From a virus, in IMG/VR virus record IMGVR_UViG_3300008113_000071, positions 34,434 through 98,433 of that record: a stretch of 64,000 nucleotides of DNA, one strand, 5' to 3'. Made by a program: the position numbers and the translations under genes. Positions 31,983-40,725 of this stretch are shown here, in pieces. The notes under the pieces are model-generated. The model did not search any database. It was not told the DNA's origin and was given only the letters and a program-made list of their open reading frames with translations. Each line of letters opens with the position of its first letter. The stretch's first letter is position 1.

Positions 31983-32624
31983 ATGAGAACTGCTGCTATA
32001 TGCCCCACCTGTGCCACGTATGAGAACGCTATCTGCGTCCTTTATGATGGACCCTACTTACCCTGTACAGGGATAAGTCCATTAGATTCTATTGCTGAAG
32101 CCTTAGCTAAAATTGATGCTGCTATTTGTGCACTTGGTGGAACAACCACCACTAGTACAACTAGTACAACAACAACAGCTGGACCAACAACAACCACCAC
32201 TACTACAATAGCTGGACCAACTACTACCACTACAACTAGTGTTGCACCTACAACAACAACCACTACAACAGCTGCACCTACCACAACTACTACCACCACC
32301 ACTTTAAACTGTGTGTATCCTACATTGGATGAGTTAACAACTGATGGATTTGGTAATATGACCTTAACCTATGATCTTCATGGTTCTACATGTTCAGGTG
32401 TATTTGTAGAATATTCTAGTGATCCTGCCTTTCCTGACCCTGTCTCTGGTCAAATTATTTTTAATGGTTGTAATCTAACATCATATGTGTTATATGTACC
32501 TTCTGAAACTACTCTTTATGTAAGGGTGTCTACAACATGTGGTCAACTTTCACTTATAAGTGATGCACTATCAATTATACCAGGTGTTCCTGCAACAACA
32601 ACAACCACTACTACACTTCCTTAA
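31983..32624 (+). CDS. Short fibre/bristle protein: anchor module, poly-Thr linker, C-terminal domain
   Basis: Start taken at the ATG at 31983, because the upstream in-frame TTG lies inside the promoter box. The product has 213 residues. Residues 1-52 form a Cys-containing module (C-x2-C... then V-L-Y-D-G and KIDAAI) that is clearly related to the start of the next gene. Then come about 50 residues of poly-Thr blocks separated by AGP/AAP/VAP, a beta-rich domain of about 90 residues and a last TTTTTTT tail. I infer a virion surface appendage in which the first module docks on the virion and the Thr stalk displays the head. Confidence 0.6.
   Translation: MRTAAICPTCATYENAICVLYDGPYLPCTGISPLDSIAEALAKIDAAICALGGTTTTSTTSTTTTAGPTTTTTTTIAGPTTTTTTSVAPTTTTTTTAAPTTTTTTTTLNCVYPTLDELTTDGFGNMTLTYDLHGSTCSGVFVEYSSDPAFPDPVSGQIIFNGCNLTSYVLYVPSETTLYVRVSTTCGQLSLISDALSIIPGVPATTTTTTTLP
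32140..32304 (+). repeat. Poly-threonine tract
   Basis: Four to five blocks of 6-8 threonine codons (ACA/ACT/ACC mixed), separated by AGP, VAP or AAP. A further Thr tract ends the gene at about 32593-32618. Confidence 0.85.
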
Positions 32625-32635
32625 AATATAATACC

Positions 32636-35600
32636 ATGAATGTTGGATGCTCTGCAATTCCTTGTCCTATAATATTAAATTCCACCTGCGTTATATACGA
32701 GGGTGGTAATCTTATATATACAGGAATTAATACTAACGATACTATCCAAACAGCTCTACAAAAGATAGATGCTGTTATTGGAGATATTGCTGTTGGTACC
32801 TCAGGTACTGCAGGCACTAGTGGTACCACTGGAACTTCAGGTTCTAGTGGAACAGCAGGTACATCAGGTGATGATGGTATATCTAGTGGTAGGGTTTTCT
32901 ACTTCAATGAATCTCAAGTATCTAGTGTAGCACCATATAAGGTGTTATCAACAACCCCTTCTGGAGGACCTGAACAAGTTGTTCCTGCTGTAACAAGTGG
33001 GAGCACTCCTGTTCTAGTTGCTGAATTCATAACAGAACAATTAAATGTTATTACTGTTCCTGCAGGTATACAAAGATTCTTCTTACACTTCTTAAAGAGT
33101 GCACAAACAGATATTGTTAATACATATGTAGAAATTATATTAGCTGATGTTAATGGTATTCCTATTTCTCCAGCTTTTACAACAAACGTTGCTTCTGTTG
33201 GATGGGTAGATGCTGTCACTCCTGTAGAGATTCCTGTTGATATTGTTATTCCTTCATCACCTGTATCTACATCAGATAAAGCAATTGTTAAAATATATAT
33301 TACAGATGATGTTGCTGGTGCATACAATGTTAATTTCTATACAGAAGGTGCTGCCAACTATTCATATGCTGTAACAACTATTGCTACACTGTCAGGAACT
33401 AGTGGCACATCAGGAAGCTCTGGCACTTCTGGTATAGCAGGAACTAGTGGTACCTCTGGTATTGCTGGTACTTCTGGGACATCAGGTATTGCTGGCACCT
33501 CAGGTACTTCTGGTATAAATGGTACAAGTGGAATCAATGGAACCTCTGGGTCTTCAGGCACTGGAGGTACAGATGGTACTAGTGGTTCTTCAGGATCATC
33601 AGGTACAAGTTCTACAGGTGGTACTTCTGGTACAAATGGAACAGGAGGAACTAGTGGTACTGATGGTAGCAATGGTACATCAGGAAGTTCAGGAACTGCA
33701 GGTTCACATGGTACTTCTGGTACTAGCTCAACAGGTGGTACTAGTGGAACTTCAGGCACAACTGGAACCAGTGGTACTGATGGAACCAGTGGAACTACAG
33801 GTACTAGTGGAACGAGTGGTTTAGATGGTACAAGTGGATCTGATGGATCTAATGGTACCTCAGGCAGCAGTGGAACTGATGGCACTTCTGGAACAGATGG
33901 TTCAAGTGGTACAAGTGGAACTGCAGGTAGCAATGGAACTAGTGGCACTGATGGTACATCAGGCACAAGTGCTCTTGATGGCACAAATGGAACTAGTGGT
34001 ACAACAGGAACTAGTGGAACAGCTGGATCAGGTGGTACATCTGGCTCCTCTGGAACAAGTGGTACATCAGGTTCTACTGGTGACTTATATGCTACAACAT
34101 CCTCTACATCTTATACATTACAAGCAGCAGGTAATCCTGGAACTATAACAGTAGGACTAGGACTTGCATATACTCCTGCTCAATCTATTATTATTGCATA
34201 CAATGCTTTAAATCACAATGAAGCAATTGTAACATCATATAATGCAGGCACTGGAAGTTTAAGCTTCACTACAACTTCATTAACAGGATCTGGAACTTAC
34301 ACAGCATGGGATGTCAATCTTGATGGTGCTACAGGGGGTGATGGATCAAGTGGAACCTCTGGAACCACAGGAACATCTGGCTCTAGTGGTGTAAGTGGAA
34401 CTTCTGGCACTACAGGTACTTCTGGTACAACAGGTAGTTCAGGAACTTCAGTAACTGTATCAGGAACTAATAATACTGTTGTTAAATTCACAAGTGCATC
34501 CACTATTGGTAATTCAAATATTACTGATACAGGTACACTTATTTCATTAGGTTCTAATACAACTATTTCAAGTGGAGCATTAGGTATAGGTACGAGTGCA
34601 TTAACTGATACTGCTTTAAGGGTAGGGAAAGGAATAACTGGTAGCACTACACCTGCTGGTATTCAAGTTACTTCTGCAATACAAAATGATGCTACTTCAA
34701 GTGCGATAATTTTTCAATCAACTCCATCACAAGCTGCTGGTGGAACACTTACAACATTATATCATTTTGCTGCAAGTCAATCTACACTTAGTGGAACTGT
34801 AACTACACAAATAGGTTATCAGGTATTTGCAAGTGTTAGTGGTGCTACAAACAATCGTGCTTTTCAAGGTCAATTAGCTGCTGCTGCAAATACACATAAC
34901 TTGTATATGTCAGGTACAGCTGATAACTATGTGGCAGGTGCTTTGGGTATAGGTACTACATCTTTAACAGGTTATAGTTTAAGAGTAGCTAAAACTCTAA
35001 CAGGTGCTACTACAGCTTATGGTATTCTTAATTCAGGACAAATACAATCTGATGTTACTGCAAATGCTATTTATAATAGAACATTAGCTTCTACTGCTGC
35101 TGCTTCATTTACATTAGCAAATCTATATCATTATTTTGCAGACCAAAGCACATTTGGTGCAGGTTCATCTGTTACAAATCAATTTGGATTTTATGTAGAT
35201 AGTGGATTAACAGGTGCAACTAATGATTATGGTTTTTATGGCAACTTAGCATCTTCTGCAAATGTTTGGAACTTGTACATGAATGGCACTGCATCTAATT
35301 ATCTAAGTGGTGTTTTAACTATTGGTACAAACTCTCCAAATGCATCTGCAAAACTACAAGTAGATAGTACAACAAGTGGTTTCTTGCCACCAAGAATGAC
35401 AGAAGCACAAAAGAATGCTATAGCTTCTCCTGCCACTGGATTAATAATTTATCAAACAGATGCTAGTGCAGGTCCTTATTACTATAATGGTTCAGCTTGG
35501 ATTCAAAATGTATCAGGTACATCAGGTACCTCAGGAGTAAATGGGACTTCTGGAACTTCTGGTACCACAGGTACAAGTGGCACAACTGGAACCAGTGGTA

Positions 35601-36973
35601 CTACAGGAACCTCAGGGACCTCTGGTATCAATGGTACATCTGGCACTAGTGGAATAAATGGTACAAGTGGTACAACAGGCACAAGTGGGACTAGTGGTGT
35701 AAATGGCACTAGTGGAACATCAGGAATCAATGGTACTTCTGGAGTTAATGGAACCTCAGGAACTAGTGGGGTGAATGGTACTAGTGGAGTGAATGGAACA
35801 TCAGGATCTTCTGGTATTAATGGCACTAATGGAACTTCTGGAATCAATGGTACGTCAGGTATAAATGGTACAAATGGAACCAGTGGTATTAATGGTACTA
35901 ATGGAACGTCAGGAATTAATGGAACCAATGGTACTTCTGGTATCAATGGAACAAGTGGTACTAATGGAACAGGTGGTACAAGTGGTACCTCTGTAACTGT
36001 ATCAGGTACAACAAACTATGTTGTTAAGTTTACAAGTGCTTCTACAATTGGTAACTCAAATATTACAGACAGTGGAACACTTGTTAGTTCTGCTGTAAAT
36101 ACAAGTATAACAGGAAGTTTACAAGCTGGAGATGCTTCAGTATTAGGTGCTGTTTCTTTTGGAGATACCCCCACCACAATCATAGGCAAAACTACAGGAG
36201 CTATATTAGATTTAAGAAATACTAATACAGTAATTGCTGCAGGAGATTTAGCAGGTAGTATTCAATACACTGTTAAAGATGATACAACAGCAGGGTATTG
36301 TGTATCAAAAATAGATACAATAACATTAGCTGCAGCAGGTACTGGTAATAGTGGTGGTGGTATTATGAGATTCTTCACTAATCCAGGAGGAATGAGTGCA
36401 GTTCCACTTGAGAGAATGCGTATTACAGCAGCTGGTAATATTCAGATTGGTTCTGCAACTGGTTTCTTTGTAGCCTCTAAATTACAAGTTACTGGAGACA
36501 TATGTGTAAGCTCTGGAAGTAGAATTTTACTTGATTCCTCTGCTAGTACATTAAGTATAAAGAGTAGTACATCAGGAGCTGGTGGTGATATGGAATTTTA
36601 CACTGGTGGTAGTTCTTCAACTAGTATTCGTGTAAAAATTGCTGCTGATGGTGCTGTAGCTATATACAATACATTTAATAGACAAACTGCTTCTTATACA
36701 CTTGTTCTTGGAGATGCTGGTAAAATAGTTGAGATGAATGTTGCAGGAGCTAACAATTTAACTGTACCTTTGAACTCAAGCGTTGCATTCACTATTGGAA
36801 CTGAAATTCAAGTATTACAATATGGTGCAGGTCAAACTACTATTGTAGCTACTGGTGGTGTAACATTGAGGAGTAAGTCAGGTCAATTAAAAATTGGTAA
36901 CCAATACACAGGTGTAACGCTTGTTAAAGTTGGTACTGACGAATGGTATGTAATTGGTAATTTAACTGCATAA
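32636..36973 (+). CDS. Collagen-like (Gly-Thr-Ser) tail fibre
   Basis: A 1445-residue protein. Its first ~50 residues match the N-terminal module of the previous gene (Cys pair, V-I-Y-E-G, TGI, KIDAVI). Long Gly-x-y runs follow, mostly GTS, at residues ~55-80, 252-480, 567-606 and 960-1120. Between them are beta-rich domains, including two tandem copies of a ~120-residue module (about 34578-34940 and 34941-35310). A GFLPPRMT...GLIIYQTD stretch near 35380-35460 is of a kind common in Bacteroidota phage fibres. The C-terminal ~110 residues resemble a fibre tip. The likely role is receptor binding. The Thr/Ser-rich Gly-x-y runs are good candidates for glycosylation by the neighbouring transferase. 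Confidence 0.85.
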   Translation: MNVGCSAIPCPIILNSTCVIYEGGNLIYTGINTNDTIQTALQKIDAVIGDIAVGTSGTAGTSGTTGTSGSSGTAGTSGDDGISSGRVFYFNESQVSSVAPYKVLSTTPSGGPEQVVPAVTSGSTPVLVAEFITEQLNVITVPAGIQRFFLHFLKSAQTDIVNTYVEIILADVNGIPISPAFTTNVASVGWVDAVTPVEIPVDIVIPSSPVSTSDKAIVKIYITDDVAGAYNVNFYTEGAANYSYAVTTIATLSGTSGTSGSSGTSGIAGTSGTSGIAGTSGTSGIAGTSGTSGINGTSGINGTSGSSGTGGTDGTSGSSGSSGTSSTGGTSGTNGTGGTSGTDGSNGTSGSSGTAGSHGTSGTSSTGGTSGTSGTTGTSGTDGTSGTTGTSGTSGLDGTSGSDGSNGTSGSSGTDGTSGTDGSSGTSGTAGSNGTSGTDGTSGTSALDGTNGTSGTTGTSGTAGSGGTSGSSGTSGTSGSTGDLYATTSSTSYTLQAAGNPGTITVGLGLAYTPAQSIIIAYNALNHNEAIVTSYNAGTGSLSFTTTSLTGSGTYTAWDVNLDGATGGDGSSGTSGTTGTSGSSGVSGTSGTTGTSGTTGSSGTSVTVSGTNNTVVKFTSASTIGNSNITDTGTLISLGSNTTISSGALGIGTSALTDTALRVGKGITGSTTPAGIQVTSAIQNDATSSAIIFQSTPSQAAGGTLTTLYHFAASQSTLSGTVTTQIGYQVFASVSGATNNRAFQGQLAAAANTHNLYMSGTADNYVAGALGIGTTSLTGYSLRVAKTLTGATTAYGILNSGQIQSDVTANAIYNRTLASTAAASFTLANLYHYFADQSTFGAGSSVTNQFGFYVDSGLTGATNDYGFYGNLASSANVWNLYMNGTASNYLSGVLTIGTNSPNASAKLQVDSTTSGFLPPRMTEAQKNAIASPATGLIIYQTDASAGPYYYNGSAWIQNVSGTSGTSGVNGTSGTSGTTGTSGTTGTSGTTGTSGTSGINGTSGTSGINGTSGTTGTSGTSGVNGTSGTSGINGTSGVNGTSGTSGVNGTSGVNGTSGSSGINGTNGTSGINGTSGINGTNGTSGINGTNGTSGINGTNGTSGINGTSGTNGTGGTSGTSVTVSGTTNYVVKFTSASTIGNSNITDSGTLVSSAVNTSITGSLQAGDASVLGAVSFGDTPTTIIGKTTGAILDLRNTNTVIAAGDLAGSIQYTVKDDTTAGYCVSKIDTITLAAAGTGNSGGGIMRFFTNPGGMSAVPLERMRITAAGNIQIGSATGFFVASKLQVTGDICVSSGSRILLDSSASTLSIKSSTSGAGGDMEFYTGGSSSTSIRVKIAADGAVAIYNTFNRQTASYTLVLGDAGKIVEMNVAGANNLTVPLNSSVAFTIGTEIQVLQYGAGQTTIVATGGVTLRSKSGQLKIGNQYTGVTLVKVGTDEWYVIGNLTA
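33391..34080 (+). repeat. Collagen-like Gly-x-y repeat region (main block)
   Basis: About 230 residues with glycine at nearly every third position and Thr-Ser filling most x-y positions, with Ile-Ala, Ile-Asn and Asp-Gly variants. Codons vary freely (GGT/GGA/GGC, AGT/TCA/TCT, ACT/ACA/ACC), so the DNA is far less repetitive than the protein. Further blocks lie at 32799-32878, 34333-34450 and 35512-35990. Confidence 0.9.
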
Positions 36974-36976
36974 TAT

Positions 36977-37351
36977 ATGGGACATCTATTATCTTCAGCA
37001 ATCAAAATGAGTGCTTCGTCTGGAATACCTACTGGAGTTTTTACTGTTATATATAACGAATTACCAACAATAGCAGGTGCGAGTGTTATTCCATTAAAAA
37101 ATGGTTCAGTTTATTTATCAAGAGTATCTACAGGTACATCTACAGGTACTATAACAACAGGAGATACATTTTCTGCAACTTTACCTTCTCCAAGTGGACC
37201 ATATAGATATTTATCAATAGTAAGTTCGTCAAGAGGTACATTATTTTATGGTGAATTTGAACCTGGAATGAGTGGAACAATATCATCCCCTACATTTACA
37301 AAAGTAGATAATGAAGATATTACCATAAATGGATTTGTTGACTTTACATAA
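36977..37351 (+). CDS. Fibre-associated hypothetical protein
   Basis: A 124-residue, Thr/Ser/Gly-rich, beta-predicted protein starting 3 bases after the collagen-like fibre gene. It has no signal peptide or membrane segment. Placement suggests a fibre cap, chaperone or accessory domain. I do not recognise the family. Confidence 0.55.
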   Translation: MGHLLSSAIKMSASSGIPTGVFTVIYNELPTIAGASVIPLKNGSVYLSRVSTGTSTGTITTGDTFSATLPSPSGPYRYLSIVSSSRGTLFYGEFEPGMSGTISSPTFTKVDNEDITINGFVDFT

Positions 37352-37383
37352 TAAATAATACATCTAGGAAATTACAGTTATTC

Positions 37384-39483
37384 TTAACCTATCATTTCAG
37401 AATTAATTTTATCTATAACCATTTGTGATGTAATACTAGTCTGACATTCAAATTGTCTATCAGTTCCTTTATTAACAGGACACCAATTCCAATCTCCCCT
37501 ATCAAACTTATACTGAGGATCATTCCAACATCCATGACATACACTTGTGTTCGTCACTCTAATGCATTCAAACTCGTGATCTGCTTGAGTAAAATTGCTT
37601 ATCATCACAACTTCTTTTCTAAGTGCCCAAGCTAACCAGCTTAACCCACTAGATAAGCCTACAAAGAACTTACTATAATAGATAAGGTTCATTGTATTCT
37701 CTATCGACTTATCCTCTGGCACTAGACAGTTATCAAATGGGTTATCCTCTAATGATACATTCACTATCTTATATCCTTTCTTGTGATAATGATTGATTAA
37801 CTCCTGCCACGACTCTCTTGTCCAGAACTTACATCCTGCAGTTGAATTGGTGGCTATGGTGATGTAATTATCGTATGGCCTCTTACTTGGACTGAAACTG
37901 ATTCTAGGAACGACTTCCCGATATTGGAGTCCCAAAATGTTTGTGGCTGCTTTCTGTAATGGAATAGTGTTAGGTAGCTCTGGTTCCTTATTGCTATCAT
38001 AGAACCATCCTAAAGTGTACATACCCATAATGTTCTGCACATTAGTTCCTGGTTCTACAAACTCTAATTCTGGATACACATCCTGGAATAAGTTATTCCT
38101 GAAGGTAGATACTATTACATGGCAATTGTGTTTCTGCTTGAACTCCAAACAATAAGGTATCCACGCTATTGTGTCTCCCAAGGACTTGCTGTCAAACGCA
38201 ATGTATACACGCTTTCCTGTGTAGTCTAACGTGCTTTCATACACAAGCTCATCATTCTCTCTTACAGTTACATTCCATTTGGTGTAATAGCTCCTGTTGA
38301 GTCTCACCCAACTGTTACACGCAATATTGTTCTGGTAATGTAGCTCTCCAGACTCATCATAAAACCTCACATTAAAAATGCTTTCTGAGCTCCCTTTGAT
38401 TTCTAAGAAGGGTTGTCCTACGCAATAGTTGGTGATTGTTATAGGCTGCTTGTATGGTGCAGCTTTGCACACAGCTCTGTACATTTCGTCATGCAATTTT
38501 GCAAATTCCTCTTCTTGCCCTTCAGGTATTTCATATTGCATAGGTTCATCAAGAGCTTTTATTAATTGAGCCTTTAGATTGTTTTCGTCTATTGGTGTAA
38601 TGTATTCATCAAACATTCCACAGTATTGTGGTAGGTTGCGTGCTAATATTTTACAGCCATAACTAACAGCTTCTCTAACAACAAGAGGATTACATTCCCA
38701 TGTGCTATTGAACATGAATACATCTGAAGCTAACATAAACTTCCACGCATCCTCTCTCTCTCCCCACACCTTACAATTAGCTGGTAGGTCTGCCATGATT
38801 GGTTCCCAATATTCTTGGAAGTTAACAGCTTGGTTTCCTACAAAATGGAATTGTACATCAGGCATTCTTCTAGCTATTTCTACAGCTTCTTTCTGATTCT
38901 TTCCTGGTGTCCATAGTCCAACGTTTACAACATGTTCTTTGGCTTCATCAAATTCTAATTCTGTAAATGCATCCTGCCAATTATATGTCTGACGTTTGTC
39001 TTCAATTGGAAACTCCAATACATATTTAGGAGATTGCATGTTAGCAAATGTCTGCAAATGATATGGTGTACAGAAAGCATATGCATCTGGATGATAACGT
39101 TTGCTCTGGTCTGGATTAAACCAAACATTGTGACAGGTTTCTACTATTCTCCAAGTTCTGTCTGGTGCATACAAAGCTCTCATCAGCTCCTCAGGAACTT
39201 GATTGTGGCTATCGAATCCTTCAATCATTTCATCAACATGCACAACATCAATATGCAAATCTTGAATGACATCTATTAACATCATCTTGTCTGTTCCAAG
39301 TGTAATCACTTGTGTTAGCTTGTTAATCTTGTTCTTCTGAACAACATACTCAGAGCTATAGTTCTTGAACTCCACTACATATACATCAGCATCTGTGTAC
39401 TTCTGTAGTGTCTCAATTCTCTTTAGTAAAAATGCAGGCATCCCTCCTGTCGAAAGATGTGGGGCTAAGAATAGTATTTTCAT
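37384..39483 (-). CDS. Bifunctional glycosyltransferase: GT4-like domain fused to Aah/TibC-like O-heptosyltransferase
   Basis: Start set at the ATG at 39481-39483 (699 residues). It begins MKILFLAPHLSTGG, typical of GT-B enzymes, and lies 5 bases after a promoter box. Residues 1-380 look GT4-like, with an NVGLWTPGKNQ motif followed by a W-E-C-N-P-L-V-V-R-E-A segment. Residues from about 445 begin KRVYIAFDSKSLGDTIAW, as in heptosyltransferases (GT9-like). The tail has Cys649, Cys652, Cys668 and Cys680 in a CHGCWND...DWNWCP...FEC context, the hallmark of autotransporter O-heptosyltransferases (Aah/TibC), which bind iron there and modify Ser residues. I infer protein O-glycosylation with extension by the first domain. 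It lies on the opposite strand directly after the Thr/Ser-rich fibre genes. Confidence 0.8.
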   Translation of the reverse strand: MKILFLAPHLSTGGMPAFLLKRIETLQKYTDADVYVVEFKNYSSEYVVQKNKINKLTQVITLGTDKMMLIDVIQDLHIDVVHVDEMIEGFDSHNQVPEELMRALYAPDRTWRIVETCHNVWFNPDQSKRYHPDAYAFCTPYHLQTFANMQSPKYVLEFPIEDKRQTYNWQDAFTELEFDEAKEHVVNVGLWTPGKNQKEAVEIARRMPDVQFHFVGNQAVNFQEYWEPIMADLPANCKVWGEREDAWKFMLASDVFMFNSTWECNPLVVREAVSYGCKILARNLPQYCGMFDEYITPIDENNLKAQLIKALDEPMQYEIPEGQEEEFAKLHDEMYRAVCKAAPYKQPITITNYCVGQPFLEIKGSSESIFNVRFYDESGELHYQNNIACNSWVRLNRSYYTKWNVTVRENDELVYESTLDYTGKRVYIAFDSKSLGDTIAWIPYCLEFKQKHNCHVIVSTFRNNLFQDVYPELEFVEPGTNVQNIMGMYTLGWFYDSNKEPELPNTIPLQKAATNILGLQYREVVPRISFSPSKRPYDNYITIATNSTAGCKFWTRESWQELINHYHKKGYKIVNVSLEDNPFDNCLVPEDKSIENTMNLIYYSKFFVGLSSGLSWLAWALRKEVVMISNFTQADHEFECIRVTNTSVCHGCWNDPQYKFDRGDWNWCPVNKGTDRQFECQTSITSQMVIDKINSEMIG

Positions 39484-39488
39484 ATAGA

Positions 39489-39519
39489 CAAATGTAAAAA
39501 AACATTTGCAAATCTCAAA
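39489..39519 (-). promoter_or_regulatory. Bacteroidota-type promoter for the glycosyltransferase
   Basis: Read on the minus strand: TTTG (39516-39519), a 19-base spacer, then TACATTTG (39489-39496), a full match to the consensus. The start codon at 39481-39483 is only 5 bases further, so the message should be leaderless or nearly so. Confidence 0.8.
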
Positions 39520-39536
39520 ACTATTAATTACATTTG
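39505..39536 (+). promoter_or_regulatory. Divergent Bacteroidota-type promoter for the envelope cassette
   Basis: TTTG at 39505-39508, a 20-base spacer, then TACATTTG at 39529-39536. It interleaves with the minus-strand promoter at 39489-39519. The first clear gene downstream starts at 39649, leaving a leader of about 105 bases. Confidence 0.7.
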
Positions 39537-39648
39537 TATGCAGAACTGACCACAGGTACAACCAACTACCTAACGCTACTAGTTCTTTGTAGCAATAGTT
39601 CATGTATTATTATTGTAATTATAATTTTTTTCTTAGAATTAATAGCAA

Positions 39649-39978
39649 ATGGCTACAAACGAATCTGTTGCTAACAGCATCAAGATATGGGCATTCCCTA
39701 CATTGGTGACATGTCTGTCTGTAATGATATGGACTGACGTTAGAGAAATCCAGAGTGATGTAAAACATCTCATGGCTGAATCTAATATTAGTGGAACAAA
39801 AATTGAAGGAGTTGAAGCTCGTGTTAACAAGCTTGAACAAGTTGTGTTCTTAGACAAACTTGCTAAAACTTCTGATGAACCAAAAAAAGAAACCAACCAA
39901 CAACAAGTTCTTGTAGCTGTGCTCAAGAATGATGACCAAGATAATAATGGTAAAAAGAAACAATTATTAAACTTTTAA
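39649..39978 (+). CDS. Small membrane protein with coiled coil
   Basis: A 109-residue protein with a membrane segment at about residues 12-28, then a coiled-coil stretch (about 30-70) and a charged Lys/Gln-rich tail. The layout (N-terminal anchor plus coiled coil) is common among phage lysis accessory and holin-like proteins. It opens the cassette behind the divergent promoter. Function is not proven. Confidence 0.6.
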   Translation: MATNESVANSIKIWAFPTLVTCLSVMIWTDVREIQSDVKHLMAESNISGTKIEGVEARVNKLEQVVFLDKLAKTSDEPKKETNQQQVLVAVLKNDDQDNNGKKKQLLNF

Positions 39979-39980
39979 TT

Positions 39981-40109
39981 ATGGCAACATTTCATGAAGC
40001 ATTCTGGTGGTTTGGTGTAACACTGTTTACAGCAGGTTTAATTCTATTTTATGGCACTTTAATTTATGCTGTCTTTGCACATTTAAAAGGATTAGTAACC
40101 AACAAATAA
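39981..40109 (+). CDS. Very small single-span membrane protein
   Basis: A 42-residue protein (ATG at 39981, stop at 40107-40109) with one strongly hydrophobic span of about 25 residues. It starts 2 bases after the previous stop and is followed after 7 bases by the next gene, so it is part of the same operon. A lysis or envelope role is suggested by context only. Confidence 0.6.
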   Translation: MATFHEAFWWFGVTLFTAGLILFYGTLIYAVFAHLKGLVTNK

Positions 40110-40116
40110 AACCACA

Positions 40117-40725
40117 ATGAAAAGAAACCTTCTATTTTTTGTATTAGCTGCACTCCTAGTTTATCTAGCTTTAGATAAGGTGGGAATAATTGGTGGCTAT
40201 GATGTTAAAACTCCAGACACAACTATCGTAAGAGATACTGTGTGGCATGAAACTAGCAAAACTGTTGTAAGAGAAATACAACAGGTTGGTGGTGATGAGG
40301 GATATGTTCCTCCTGGTGAAGATATGTATATAGCTGTTGACAGTTATGACTCTCTTCTAAACAAGTTCAATGTATTAGTAAAAGAATTAACAGCTCGTAA
40401 GTTCTACAAAGATAGCTTACAGCTAGACTCAATAGGATATATTGTTGTGAAAGACACTGTGCAATTTAATAGCTTACAGAAAAGATCCTATAATTATTTC
40501 TACAAGGTGCCACATGTCACAGAAACTATGACAATCACCAAGTATGCTCCACCTACTAGACAACTGTTTATTGGTGCTGGTTTAGGTAAGAGTGATTTCC
40601 AAGCTGGGTTCTTGTACAAAACAAGAAAGGATTTATTGTTTGGGGCTTATGTTGCTCCACCATTGCAAGGAGTTCCATTACAGTTTGGTGTACAAGCTTA
40701 TTGGAAAATTAAACTGAAAAAATAA
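40117..40725 (+). CDS. Membrane-anchored envelope protein, possible spanin-like
   Basis: A 202-residue protein with an N-terminal signal anchor (about residues 4-24). A soluble region follows with repeated D-T-V/D-S strings, and the last ~50 residues are beta-rich, beginning QLFIGAGLG, as in small outer-membrane-like strands. An inner anchor plus a periplasmic body would suit a spanin or envelope-bridging role near the lysis genes. The stop overlaps the next start (TAATG). No firm family call. Confidence 0.5.
   Translation: MKRNLLFFVLAALLVYLALDKVGIIGGYDVKTPDTTIVRDTVWHETSKTVVREIQQVGGDEGYVPPGEDMYIAVDSYDSLLNKFNVLVKELTARKFYKDSLQLDSIGYIVVKDTVQFNSLQKRSYNYFYKVPHVTETMTITKYAPPTRQLFIGAGLGKSDFQAGFLYKTRKDLLFGAYVAPPLQGVPLQFGVQAYWKIKLKK

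Noticed and set aside
33358-33984. Long minus-strand frame rich in Val-Pro-Leu repeats opposite the collagen-like fibre
   Set aside because: It is the mirror of Gly-Thr-Ser codons (antisense of GGT/ACT/AGT), so the lack of stops is forced by the sense repeat; it has no promoter or start context.
39484-39603. N-terminal 40-residue extension of the glycosyltransferase
   Set aside because: It would run through both divergent promoters, and the GT-B fold starts cleanly at MKILFLAPHL.
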